A DNA stretch of 29,988 bases from a virus. Numbering within the stretch: the stretch's first letter is position 1; each line of letters begins with the position of its first letter. The stretch covers positions 1-29,988 of the IMG/VR virus record IMGVR_UViG_3300023179_000368. The stretch is one strand, 5' to 3'. Position numbers and translations under genes: made by a program. A model generated the notes under the pieces. That model did no database searches. It was not told the origin of the DNA and saw nothing but the letters and a program-made list of their open reading frames with translations. Shown one piece after another: positions 14,248 to 22,451 of the stretch.

Positions 14248-14303
14248 TGACGCGTCAAAAAAAACAGAAAAAACATTGACGCTTCACGCCTGGCGCATAA
14301 TGC
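14248..14303 (+). promoter_or_regulatory. Rightward promoter with palindrome and A-rich upstream element
   Basis: The -35 box is TTGACG (14276-14281) and the -10 is ATAATG or TAATGC (14297-14303), with a 15-16 base spacer. Directly upstream is an A-rich tract (14254-14273) that resembles an UP element. A 10-bp palindrome, TGACGCGTCA (14248-14257), may bind a regulator. This is the only clear promoter seen for the long rightward block that begins at 14416. Confidence 0.6.
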
Positions 14304-14354
14304 TGCACCGTGGCCGTCTGGAAGCGGCAAATCTTAAATCGCGCAGTATGGCGA

Positions 14355-14406
14355 ACCGCCCCGAGTGAGAGACTTCCAGCTCTCGCTTGTGTGGCGGTCT
14401 TTTTTT
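14355..14406 (+). terminator. Terminator-like leader hairpin before the replication gene
   Basis: ACCGCC (14355-14360) pairs with GGCGGT (14393-14398). Inside it, CGAGTGAGAG pairs with CTCTCGCTTG with two G-T wobbles, enclosing an 8-base loop. Seven T follow the outer stem (14400-14406), and the GGAG ribosome site of the next gene comes immediately after. This is an intrinsic terminator fold inside the 5' leader, suggesting attenuation or antitermination of the rightward transcript. A six-codon frame (MANRPE, 14348-14368) overlaps the 5' arm. Confidence 0.72.
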
Positions 14407-14415
14407 GGAGTCATC

Positions 14416-15414
14416 GTGAAATGGTACAAGCGATTCTCTGACTTCTCGCTCAGTCGAGAGGCCTTCACCATCAGCCCTCTCGCTCATCTTGTATACAGTG
14501 TCATTTGCGACACCGTGGCGAGGACTGGAGACGAGGGCGAACTTCGCGCAATAGACATCGACTCGCCGTCCTACCTCGCCCGGCTGTGCAACCTTAGACT
14601 GACGACTCCAGGTGAGCTCGATGCCCTCTGGGCGTCAAAAGACGGTCGACGAGAGATCCTGACGGTTGCGGTCACTGATGCGGAAAGCCTATCTTTTGCG
14701 GTCGGCCAGTGCGTCAAGGTGGGCCTTCTGAGTCGCCTTCAACGTGAAAGCGGGGACGTGTACGTCGTCGAAGGATTCACAGAAAAGAACCCCATCTTCC
14801 TGAATCCTGAAACCAGAAAGAAGCGAAAACAAAGGGAAAATCAAGAAAAGACGGGGAATGTCCCGGGACATACCGGGGACAGTACGGGACAACCCCGGTC
14901 AAGAGGAGAGAAGAAGAGAGGAGAGGAGAAGAGAAGAGAAAAGAAAAGCATTGTCGACAAGAAGCCGTCGACCGTGGCGAAGACAGAATCTCAAGAAACC
15001 TCTCCCATCAAGGAGCTCACCTCGCGCCTGACAGCTGCCTTCTCGGATGTTAGGAAGGAGGCCTACCTGCACCAAGGGGCAAAGGATGCCGTCGCCTTAA
15101 AGCGCCTACTCTCCTTCGATGCTTCGGAGGTCGAGCGCAGGTGGCGTCGGGGGCTGTCAGAGGCCGACCGATGGCTGAACATCTCGACCTTCGCGCAGCT
15201 TGCTCAGAAGTGGAACGACCTCGGAAGCAAACCCCAGGGCACAGTCTCCCCACCTGCCCAGAAGACGAAGCGGCCAGACCTGCCGAAACCAATCACGATG
15301 GAGGAGTTCCGCGAGAAAATAAAAGACCAGAAGCCCTACGAGTGGAACCCACCGACGAAGAAAAAAGATGACGAGGCCGAGGACTTCGGCCTAATCTCGG
15401 AGGCAACAGAATGA
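14416..15414 (+). CDS. Replisome organiser / helicase-loader-like protein
   Basis: I use the GTG at 14416, which has GGAG at the right distance; an in-frame ATG at 14365 would start inside the terminator hairpin. The 332-residue protein has a compact N-terminal domain (to about residue 125) like winged-helix replication initiators, a long highly charged linker (GEKKRGEEKRREKKS), and a C-terminal helical region (EVERRWRRGLSEADRWLNIS). This layout and the DnaB-type helicase gene directly downstream (ATGA overlap) are typical of phage O-like or DnaD-like organisers that load helicase. I recognise no exact family. Confidence 0.58.
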   Translation: MKWYKRFSDFSLSREAFTISPLAHLVYSVICDTVARTGDEGELRAIDIDSPSYLARLCNLRLTTPGELDALWASKDGRREILTVAVTDAESLSFAVGQCVKVGLLSRLQRESGDVYVVEGFTEKNPIFLNPETRKKRKQRENQEKTGNVPGHTGDSTGQPRSRGEKKRGEEKRREKKSIVDKKPSTVAKTESQETSPIKELTSRLTAAFSDVRKEAYLHQGAKDAVALKRLLSFDASEVERRWRRGLSEADRWLNISTFAQLAQKWNDLGSKPQGTVSPPAQKTKRPDLPKPITMEEFREKIKDQKPYEWNPPTKKKDDEAEDFGLISEATE

Positions 15415-16721
15415 ATACGCTCGACGTCGAAAAAGCCATCATCAGCATCGTTGCTTCCGACTCCCAGGTGCGTCCGGACAGGGCTGCCGAGTCCTACGAC
15501 GCAACAAGGCTTGCCCCTTCTGACTTCTCCTCTGAGGCCATCGGTGAGACGTGGGACATTCTGGGGGCCTTCCTGCGGGCAGGGCAGGCGGTCGACATCG
15601 TCGCCGTTGCGGAGAGGGCGAAGGCATCGAAGGCGATTCAAGTGGCGGGTGGGAAGAAATACCTCGCCGAGCTTCTCCTCGCCGTTGCACCTACGCGTCA
15701 CATGCTGCCCGAGTATTCGCGCCTCGTGGCAGACAAAAGCCTCAAGCGCCGAGCGGTGGAGCTGTTGCGAGAGGTCCACAAGCAACTCACCGGTGGGCAA
15801 CGTCCCACGGCGGAGGCGCTCGCCTACGGAGCGGACGGGTGGGCAGCGTTAACAGCCAAGCAGGCAAGCCTGCGCACTTCTGAGGGCGACGTCCTTCAGT
15901 ATGTCGAGGAAGCCGAGCGGGCCCTTCGTGGAGAGCGCGTCTGGTGTCTCCCCACCGGTATTCAAGCTATTGACGACGTCATCGGTGGGCTTCAGTCCTC
16001 CGTCCTGACGATGGTGGGTGCGTACCCGGGCGTCGGTAAGTCTGCGCTTTTGGCCTCGATGGTGTTGGGTCTGGCGCAAAAAGACGTCAAGGTGGGTTTC
16101 TTTTCGCTTGAGGACGAGCGCCTCTGGGTGACGAAGCGATGGTTGGCGCTTTTTTCGGGCGTCTCGCTGTTTACGCTGGCCACTTATCGCATGAGCCAAC
16201 ATCAGCAGGAGGGCCTCTCGGATGCTTCGGCGAAGGTTTACAGCCTCCTTCGGAACGTCGTCATTGACGACCGCCCGGGCATGACGCCTGCGGAGGTGAC
16301 TGCCTCGGCCAAGGACCTCATCCTGAATCACAAGTGCAAGGCCATCTTCGTCGACCACTTAGGCGAGATGAGGCTTGAGAGGTCAGACAGGTACGACCTC
16401 GACGTCTCCGAGGCCCTCGCAAGCCTTCGAGACGTTGCGAAGCGGTATACGGTGCCGGTCGTCGTCGCTTCGCATGTCAGACGGCGCCAGGGGCTAACAA
16501 TCGACGATGCGCCGAGCCTGACAGACTTCGCTAACAGCAGCGCACCGGAGCGCATGGCCCGCGTCGCTTTGGGCCTCTCCAGAATACCAGGCGGCATTCG
16601 CGCATCGGTGCTGAAGCAGACAAATGGACCGAGCGGCCAACACCTAGGGCTGAAGATGATTGAGCACGCGGGCATGATTTCACAGACGGAGACGCTTCAG
16701 CTACCCCAGGAGGATTCATGA
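15411..16721 (+). CDS. DnaB-family replicative helicase
   Basis: The 436-residue protein has a DnaB N-terminal-like helical part (residues 1-150) and a RecA-like motor. Walker A is GAYPGVGKS at residues 203-211, the H1a motif is FFSLEDE near 230-236, the Walker B strand is CKAIFVDHLGEM, and a VVVASHVRR segment carries the later conserved strand. The usual DnaB ending (KQTNGPSGQHLGLK) is present. It unwinds DNA at the phage replication fork as a hexamer. It overlaps the organiser gene at the start and a small acidic gene at the end by ATGA, suggesting stoichiometric coupling. Confidence 0.88.
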   Translation: MNTLDVEKAIISIVASDSQVRPDRAAESYDATRLAPSDFSSEAIGETWDILGAFLRAGQAVDIVAVAERAKASKAIQVAGGKKYLAELLLAVAPTRHMLPEYSRLVADKSLKRRAVELLREVHKQLTGGQRPTAEALAYGADGWAALTAKQASLRTSEGDVLQYVEEAERALRGERVWCLPTGIQAIDDVIGGLQSSVLTMVGAYPGVGKSALLASMVLGLAQKDVKVGFFSLEDERLWVTKRWLALFSGVSLFTLATYRMSQHQQEGLSDASAKVYSLLRNVVIDDRPGMTPAEVTASAKDLILNHKCKAIFVDHLGEMRLERSDRYDLDVSEALASLRDVAKRYTVPVVVASHVRRRQGLTIDDAPSLTDFANSSAPERMARVALGLSRIPGGIRASVLKQTNGPSGQHLGLKMIEHAGMISQTETLQLPQEDS

Positions 16722-16921
16722 CAGGCGAAGAAGAGGCGCTCATGGGATTATTTCTCCTTGATGGCGAGGAGTGGGCGAAGGCTCGGGACGCTTACCTTGA
16801 GAAGTGCCTCAAGACTAGGCCCTTGCTGTTAAAGCAACGTGAGTTGCTACTTGCTGAGTCAGACGACGACGAGGTCATGCGACTGGAGCAGGAAATCCAG
16901 AATATATGGGCGGGCCCGTGA
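16718..16921 (+). CDS. Small acidic helical protein of unknown function
   Basis: The 67-residue protein overlaps the helicase stop by ATGA. It is acidic and helical (EEEALMGLFLLDGEEWAKAR, then DDDEVMRLEQEIQNIWAG). The last codons overlap the methyltransferase start. It has no known motif; it may bind a neighbouring replication protein. Confidence 0.58.
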   Translation: MTGEEEALMGLFLLDGEEWAKARDAYLEKCLKTRPLLLKQRELLLAESDDDEVMRLEQEIQNIWAGP

Positions 16922-17847
16922 AGCCACCGATTTCCTACTACGGCGGGAAGCAAAAACAGGCGCACAACATTGTGCCGCTTATCCCCAAACACACGGTGTA
17001 CGTCGAACCCTTCGCTGGCGGGGCTGCAGTGTTTTTTGCCAAGCCGTGGCCGAATTCACAGACTAACAACGACTACCGAGAGGTGTTAAACGATAAAGAT
17101 GAGCGCCTAATCAATTTTTACCGCGTCTTACAGACACCAGAAAAGCGCGAGGCATTGATTGAGCGGCTTAATTTGACGCTCTATTCCGAAGCAGAGCATG
17201 CGAAAGCGAAAGACCTCGCCAGCGGTGACGAAGTGCAACGGGCGTGGGCTTATTTTGTCAACATCAGCATGAGCTTTTCAGCCAAACTTCATGGCGGGTG
17301 GGGTCGAATAGTGTTTGGTATGAATTCAGCGGCAACATGGGTGCGACGGGTGGCGCGCTTGCCGGAATACCTAGAGCGCATTTCGTCTGTCTATGTTGCT
17401 TGCGATGATGCACTGACAGTCATCCGACAATGGGACTCGCCTCAGACTTTTTTCTACTGCGATCCACCATACCCAGAAACAAACCAAGGGCATTACGGAG
17501 GCTACACTTTGGAGGATTTTCAAGCATTGGTGGATACGCTCAACGAATGCCAGGGCAGTTTCATTCTTTCAAACTACGAGCAACCAGGCGCAACCATTCC
17601 GGAAAACTGGGAGCGCTTCGAATTCCACGCGACAGCTCATAGCCGTGGGCGCGTCGGCTATGACAGAAGCAAAAAGGCCGACGAGACAAACCAAAATAGA
17701 CAGCGCATCGAAGTGGTTTGGAGACGCTTCAACCGCGTGCCAGTGCGAGAGGAAATCGCGAAGCTATATGCAAGTGGCGCCTTTGATTGCTTCGTGTCGC
17801 GCCCGCAACAAGAGGCCGAGACGCTGCCTCTGTTCGCATTGAGGTAG
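16906..17847 (+). CDS. Dam-type (D12 class) DNA adenine-N6 methyltransferase
   Basis: The 313-residue protein shows the D12-class methyltransferase motifs: PPISYYGGKQ near the start, VEPFAGG for S-adenosylmethionine binding (residues 33-39), the ND-K-D-E-R-L-IN-F region, and FYCDPPYPET with the catalytic DPPY at 186-189. A later FILSNYEQ strand completes the fold. It methylates adenine, probably in a short palindrome, which may protect phage DNA from host restriction or mark replication state. The ATG at 16906 has an AGGA upstream; the GTG at 16918, overlapping the previous TGA, is an equal alternative start. Base use is slightly more AT-rich than its neighbours, suggesting separate acquisition. 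Confidence 0.88.
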   Translation: MGGPVKPPISYYGGKQKQAHNIVPLIPKHTVYVEPFAGGAAVFFAKPWPNSQTNNDYREVLNDKDERLINFYRVLQTPEKREALIERLNLTLYSEAEHAKAKDLASGDEVQRAWAYFVNISMSFSAKLHGGWGRIVFGMNSAATWVRRVARLPEYLERISSVYVACDDALTVIRQWDSPQTFFYCDPPYPETNQGHYGGYTLEDFQALVDTLNECQGSFILSNYEQPGATIPENWERFEFHATAHSRGRVGYDRSKKADETNQNRQRIEVVWRRFNRVPVREEIAKLYASGAFDCFVSRPQQEAETLPLFALR

Positions 17848-17856
17848 ACTTGCGCC

Positions 17857-18150
17857 ATGTATTGCCACGCGAGAGGCTGCCGAGACATGGTGACGAGCAA
17901 CGGAAACGGGCCCTTCTGCTTTCATCATCAGCAACAAAACCTTGAGCGAGCAGGCAAGGAGCCGGTCTTCTTTCTGGGTGGTGGGTATGGGCGAAGCCTG
18001 TGCCATGTATGCCTTGAGATGGTTCCCTTTTTTCAGTGCGTCATCGAGTCTCACATGACAGAAGGACGGACGTGTGACGGCAGCAGTCAGGAGATTGCAG
18101 CCTTCCGAGTGACAAAAAAAGGGGCCATCAAATGGCAGAACAGAAAGTAG
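17857..18150 (+). CDS. Small Cys/His-rich protein, probable zinc binder
   Basis: The 97-residue protein opens with C-x4-C and then FCFHH (Cys3, Cys8, Cys21, His23/24), a zinc-finger-like set. A CHVC pair and other Cys follow in the middle. It overlaps the RusA gene by 19 bases. No strong ribosome site is visible, so the exact start is uncertain. Small zinc-finger proteins are common beside phage recombination and packaging genes. The function is unknown. Confidence 0.58.
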   Translation: MYCHARGCRDMVTSNGNGPFCFHHQQQNLERAGKEPVFFLGGGYGRSLCHVCLEMVPFFQCVIESHMTEGRTCDGSSQEIAAFRVTKKGAIKWQNRK

Positions 18151-18542
18151 TTTTACCCTACCCACCGAGCGTCAACCGGTACTTGCGCTTTACGACAAAG
18201 GGCTACGCTTACCAGACGAAGGAGGCGGTGGCCTACAAGCAGGGCGCGAAGTTGAGGGCCTACTCCCAGGGCATGAGGCCAGTGCGGAAGGGCGAGGTGG
18301 GACTAATCATCACAGTGTATCGGCCACGAAGGACAGGAGATCTCGACAACCACCTCAAGGTGCTTTTGGATTCACTCAACGGCGTCGCGTACACTGACGA
18401 CAAGCAGGTAGCCGAGATTTTCATCAGTCGTTTAGAGGATGCAGCAAACCCACGAGTCGTCGTGAGAGTGTACGAGAGGGAGGCGGTGCAGCCTCCGCCA
18501 CCGGAGACGGTGCCTGATGGTGTGCTTGTTTTTTCTAAGTGA
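18132..18542 (+). CDS. rusA: RusA-family Holliday junction resolvase
   Basis: The 136-residue protein matches RusA in length and pattern: YPPSVNRYLR at the start and GDLDNHLKVLLDSLNG, with Asp70, Asp72 and Lys76 in the same places as the E. coli RusA catalytic residues, then TDDKQV with Asp90 near the third acidic position. RusA cuts four-way junctions symmetrically. In phages it resolves recombination intermediates and branched DNA before packaging, which fits its place immediately before the terminase genes. It also completes the set with the ERF protein and the Cas4-like nuclease. Confidence 0.9.
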   Translation: MAEQKVVLPYPPSVNRYLRFTTKGYAYQTKEAVAYKQGAKLRAYSQGMRPVRKGEVGLIITVYRPRRTGDLDNHLKVLLDSLNGVAYTDDKQVAEIFISRLEDAANPRVVVRVYEREAVQPPPPETVPDGVLVFSK

Positions 18543-18551
18543 GGAGGCGTC

Positions 18552-19007
18552 ATGTCTAGAAAAACAAAACTGAACGCGGAAGTGCAAAAGAAAATCTGTG
18601 ATGCGCTCGCCCTCGGCAACTTCAGGCAGACAGCCGCGAAGGCTGCTGGCGTATCTCTCCGCACCTTTACCGAATGGATGAGGCTAGGAAAAAACAGAAA
18701 CAACAAGGCTTTTCTGGCATTTCGCCGCGCAGTATTGGAGGCTGAAACTCAGGCTGAAATGAGGGCGGTGGGTCTCATCGTGCAGAAGGCTGCGGAGGAC
18801 CCAAAGCACGCCCAATGGTGGCTGACGCACCGATGGCCTGAGAGATGGGCAGAGAAAACGCGGCTGCGAATGGAGCATACAGGCAAGGCAGGCGGGCCCA
18901 TCGAGGTGAGCGATGCAAGGGAAAAATTATTCGAGCGACTCTCTTCGGCGCTTACTGCTTCAGGCGACCGAGATGAGTCTGACGAAGGCCCTCCGACGCC
19001 TCAGTGA
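18552..19007 (+). CDS. terS: Terminase small subunit
   Basis: The 151-residue protein has a helix-turn-helix near its N-terminus (FRQTAAKAAGVSLRTFTEW), a helical oligomerisation stretch (FLAFRRAVLEAETQAEMRAV), a WWLTHRWPERW motif seen in phage small terminases, and an acidic disordered tail. It recognises phage DNA and directs the large subunit to it. GGAGG precedes the start. It overlaps the large-subunit gene by 35 bases, as is common for terminase pairs. Confidence 0.83.
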   Translation: MSRKTKLNAEVQKKICDALALGNFRQTAAKAAGVSLRTFTEWMRLGKNRNNKAFLAFRRAVLEAETQAEMRAVGLIVQKAAEDPKHAQWWLTHRWPERWAEKTRLRMEHTGKAGGPIEVSDAREKLFERLSSALTASGDRDESDEGPPTPQ

Positions 19008-20238
19008 CAAAGAGGTCGAGGCGCTTCTGTATGACTGGCAGGGATTGTGGGCGAGAGAGAATCAGCTTCCACCTACGGGTCCGTGGCGCGTTTGGCTAAT
19101 CAACGCCGGACGCGGATTCGGAAAAACCAGAGCTGCGGCGGAGTGGACGAGACAGCAGCTACTTCAGATGCCGGGCTGTCGGGTGGGCATTGTTGCGAGG
19201 ACATACAGTGACGCAAGGGACGTGTGTGTGGAGGGCGAGTCGGGCCTCCTGTCCACCTTCTCGCCTGCGGAGAGGGAAGGCCTTGAGTGGAATCGCAGCC
19301 TCGGCGAGGGCATTCTCCGCAACGGTAGCCGATGGAGTGTCTTCACCTCCGAAAAGCCCGACAGCCTTCGCGGGCCTCAATTCCACTGCCTATGGGCTGA
19401 TGAGCTCGCGGCGTGGGAGAAAAACCGGGCGGCATGGGAGCAGGTGCCCTTTGTGGTGCGCCTTCCGTGGCCATCAGCGCCTGAGAGGGCTGGACGCATT
19501 GTCGTCTCGACGACGCCTCGGCCTGTGAAGGAGATTCGGGAGCTAATGAAAAGCCTCGACACAGCAGTCACGGGCGGCACCTCCTTTGAGAACTGGGCCA
19601 ACCTCAACAAGCTGGCGCAGGCGAAGCTGGAGACGCTGCGAGGGACTCGACTGGGACGACAGGAGCTCTTCGCCGAGGTATTGGACGACGCCCCGGGTGC
19701 GCTCTGGCAGCGGGCCAACCTCGACAAGCACAGGGTGGCGCTTGCTCCTGAGATGGCCCGCATCGTGGTGGGCGTGGACCCTGCCGTCACCTCCGGCGAG
19801 GACTCCGACGAGACGGGCATCGTCATCGCAGGGAAGGGCGTCGATGGGCGCTTCTATGTGCTGTCCGACAGGACATGCCGTCTTTCGCCTGACGGCTGGG
19901 CACGACGCGTCGTCGAGGCCTTCGAGGAGTACCAGGCGGACCGGGTGGTGGCTGAGGTAAACCAAGGAGGAGACCTCGTCGAGCGCATCCTCCGCAACAT
20001 CTCGAAGAACGTGGCCTACAAGGGCGTGAGGGCCTCGAAGGGGAAGCGAGTCAGGGCAGAGCCCATCGCGGCGCTTTACGAGCAAGGCAGGGTGAGTCAT
20101 GTCGGAGCGCATGAGAGACTCGAAGACCAGCAGTGCAACTTCACGCCAGACGGATTCGAGGGCAGCCCTGACAGGGTGGATGCCCTCGTGTGGGCGCTGA
20201 CTGAGTTGACGGAGGGTACTCGTGTCGTCATTCGCTGA
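18973..20238 (+). CDS. terL: Terminase large subunit
   Basis: I use the ATG at 18973; a frame start at 18913 would add 20 residues that overlap the small-subunit gene and look unlike the family. The 421-residue protein has the packaging ATPase motifs: Walker A AGRGFGKT (residues 45-52), a Walker B strand ending in ADE (142-144), and the VVSTTP coupling motif. The nuclease domain has VGVDPAV with Asp269, VVAEVN with Glu328 and SPDRVDALVWAL near the C-terminus, matching the RNase-H-like site. It pumps DNA into the prohead and cuts it. Whether packaging is cos or pac type cannot be read from the sequence. Confidence 0.93.
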   Translation: MSLTKALRRLSDKEVEALLYDWQGLWARENQLPPTGPWRVWLINAGRGFGKTRAAAEWTRQQLLQMPGCRVGIVARTYSDARDVCVEGESGLLSTFSPAEREGLEWNRSLGEGILRNGSRWSVFTSEKPDSLRGPQFHCLWADELAAWEKNRAAWEQVPFVVRLPWPSAPERAGRIVVSTTPRPVKEIRELMKSLDTAVTGGTSFENWANLNKLAQAKLETLRGTRLGRQELFAEVLDDAPGALWQRANLDKHRVALAPEMARIVVGVDPAVTSGEDSDETGIVIAGKGVDGRFYVLSDRTCRLSPDGWARRVVEAFEEYQADRVVAEVNQGGDLVERILRNISKNVAYKGVRASKGKRVRAEPIAALYEQGRVSHVGAHERLEDQQCNFTPDGFEGSPDRVDALVWALTELTEGTRVVIR

Positions 20239-20285
20239 CTCCTTCGATGTTGCGCGTAGGTGGAGAAATAAGGGAAACTAAGGGT

Positions 20286-22445
20286 ATGGACTTCAAAGCC
20301 GCTTGGAAGGCGCTGTGGAGCGTCTCGTCGCCCTCACCACAGGGCATGATGGCAGGCGTGTCTTCGGGTATGCAACGGGCCCCCAGGCGCGGGACTCGCG
20401 AGCTGATGGTGGCCTACCGCGAGCAACCGTGGCTGCGGGCCATCATTCAACGCATTTCTCAGGACGTTGCGTCTGTTCCCTTCCGCCTTCTGGCGCCGAC
20501 GAGGGCTGCCGGGACGGGCCTTGTCTCTCGTGCCATCGGGGCATCAAGGACGGTGCGCCAGAAAATACTAACAGACGGACTCGCGAGCGGTGCCCTGCAG
20601 GAGCTGGACTCTCATCCCTTCCTAACTCTCGTCAACATGATGAATCCTGCCCTTCGTGCTGTGGGCAGCTTCACGGTGACACAGGCCTTCCTTGACTTGA
20701 AGGGCGAGGCCTTCTGGGTGCTGGAGCGCAACGGTGCTGGGCAAGTTGTCGAGGCTTGGCCCGTGCCTCCCCACTGGGTGACAGAGACGCCCTCGGTAAA
20801 CAACCCCGCCTACCGGATGTCGGCCTACGGGTGGACGAAGCAAATTCCTGAGAGCGACGTTCTTTGGTTTCGAACGCCTGATCTCGAAAACCCATACGGA
20901 CGCGGCAGCGGTATAGGCGAGGCACTGGCCGACGAGATTGACGTTGACGAGTTCGCCGCCAAGCATGTCCGCGATTGGTTTTTCAACGGGGGCCGCCCCT
21001 CCGGCTTCGTCTCCCTCCAGGGGGCAGGCGAGGACGAGGTGACACGCTTCGAGGAGAAGTGGAAGTCGCGTTACCAAGGCATCGGGCGGGCACATCAGAT
21101 TCACTTCACCAACGCGGCCATTGGGTACGAGGACCTCTCGCACACCTTCAGGGATCAGGAGCTCCTCGCCCTCCGGCAGTATCAAGCAGACCTCATGCGG
21201 CAGACCTTCGGCGTGCCCCCAGAGATTCTGGGCATTCTTGAAAATAGCAACCGTGCGACCATTGACTCCAGTTTCTACCTATACGCGAAGGGCGTGCTTA
21301 CGCCTCGTCTCGTGGCACTCTGCGATGCGATGCAGGGGCTTGCCTCGGAGTTCGACTCTCGGTTGATTGTGGATTTTGTCTCGCCTGTGCCTGAGGACTT
21401 GGAGTTTAAAAAGTCTGCGATGGTGGCCCTCCCCACTAACTTCACTGTCAACGAGCACCGGGCGCTTGCCGGGCAGTCGCCCATTGACGGAGGGGATGTC
21501 CTATTCGCTGTGGCCCCTCCTCCCTCGCCCATCATGCTTGCGCAAGAGCCAATGTGGACGAAGACGGTGGGTGTTTGGAAGGCCTCGAAGGGAATCGATG
21601 ATGTCGTCGACGCTATCGACGGCGACAAGTTGAACGAGAAGGCAGAGCCAGTCAACCGGAGGCGGCTTCGGCGATGGGTGGAAACCGTACTGATGCGCCT
21701 TGAGGTAGACAACATCGAGGAGATTCTCTCGAAGCAAAGCCTGACGAGAGATGCCCTGCAGGAGTCCTCCGAGAAAATTACCAACACCAACGAGACGACG
21801 AAGCAAGCGGTGCGAGACGCGCTCGAAGAAGGCGTCATGGCAGGCGAGGGCATCGAGAAGCTGAGGCGGCGCGTCGCGGATGTATTCGAGAACGCCACCA
21901 GCAAGCGGGCCCGCACCATCGCTCGCACTGAGGTGGTGAGCAGCGCCAACAAGGCCAACCTGGCGGCCTATGTTGCCTCTGGCGTGGTGACGGCGAAGGA
22001 ATGGCTGTCGGTGCCTGACGCCAACACCAGAGACGAGCACCGGGGCCTAGATGGGCAGATTGTCGGCATTGACGCTCAATTTGTGACGCCCATGGGTGCG
22101 AGGACGTCTCACCCGGGCGGCTTCGGCGTGGGGGCGCTCGACATCAATTGCAGGTGCGCCATGCTGCCTGTCACTGAGCTCTCGCCGGAGGGCCGCTCCA
22201 GTCCCTTCGCGACGACGAAGGAGCAGCGGGAGGCCGAGTGGAAGGCCTTCGACAAGGCGGCGCTGTCATGGGAGGACGAGCTCGAAAAGGCGCTCCGACA
22301 GGCCTACAACGAGCAGCGAGACGCAGCGCTTGCTGTCTTCGATGCCACCTTCGGAAAGGCCGCAGGAGGCCGTAGGAAGGCCGTCAAAAAGCAGCCCGCA
22401 CCAAAGCCGAAGGCACCACAGGGACAGCTTCTGTTTGAATTGTGA
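20286..22445 (+). CDS. Portal protein fused to MuF-type head morphogenesis domain
   Basis: The start at 20286 has AGGGA upstream; an in-frame ATG at 20247 has none. Residues 1 to about 430 are an HK97-type portal (AYREQPWLRAIIQRIS, FNGGRPSGFVSLQG, RQTFGVPPEILGILENSNRA, and a KGVLTPRL segment). A helical linker leads to a Mu gpF-like domain: ARTEVVSSANKAN, KEWLSVPDANTRDEHRGLDG, an HPGGFG segment and NCRCAMLPV at about residues 555-645, followed by a basic tail. The portal forms the DNA entry ring, and MuF proteins are minor head proteins that can be injected. These are usually separate genes; here one frame encodes both, giving 719 residues. Confidence 0.88.
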   Translation: MDFKAAWKALWSVSSPSPQGMMAGVSSGMQRAPRRGTRELMVAYREQPWLRAIIQRISQDVASVPFRLLAPTRAAGTGLVSRAIGASRTVRQKILTDGLASGALQELDSHPFLTLVNMMNPALRAVGSFTVTQAFLDLKGEAFWVLERNGAGQVVEAWPVPPHWVTETPSVNNPAYRMSAYGWTKQIPESDVLWFRTPDLENPYGRGSGIGEALADEIDVDEFAAKHVRDWFFNGGRPSGFVSLQGAGEDEVTRFEEKWKSRYQGIGRAHQIHFTNAAIGYEDLSHTFRDQELLALRQYQADLMRQTFGVPPEILGILENSNRATIDSSFYLYAKGVLTPRLVALCDAMQGLASEFDSRLIVDFVSPVPEDLEFKKSAMVALPTNFTVNEHRALAGQSPIDGGDVLFAVAPPPSPIMLAQEPMWTKTVGVWKASKGIDDVVDAIDGDKLNEKAEPVNRRRLRRWVETVLMRLEVDNIEEILSKQSLTRDALQESSEKITNTNETTKQAVRDALEEGVMAGEGIEKLRRRVADVFENATSKRARTIARTEVVSSANKANLAAYVASGVVTAKEWLSVPDANTRDEHRGLDGQIVGIDAQFVTPMGARTSHPGGFGVGALDINCRCAMLPVTELSPEGRSSPFATTKEQREAEWKAFDKAALSWEDELEKALRQAYNEQRDAALAVFDATFGKAAGGRRKAVKKQPAPKPKAPQGQLLFEL

Positions 22446-22451
22446 GGCGAG

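Noticed and set aside
14365-14415. Upstream ATG start for the replication gene
   Set aside because: It lies inside the terminator-like hairpin and lacks a ribosome site, whereas GTG at 14416 has GGAG at normal spacing.
14880-14950. GA-rich repetitive stretch as a possible repeat array or CRISPR
   Set aside because: It is a purine-rich linker coding for Lys/Glu/Arg in the replication protein, with no regular spacing.
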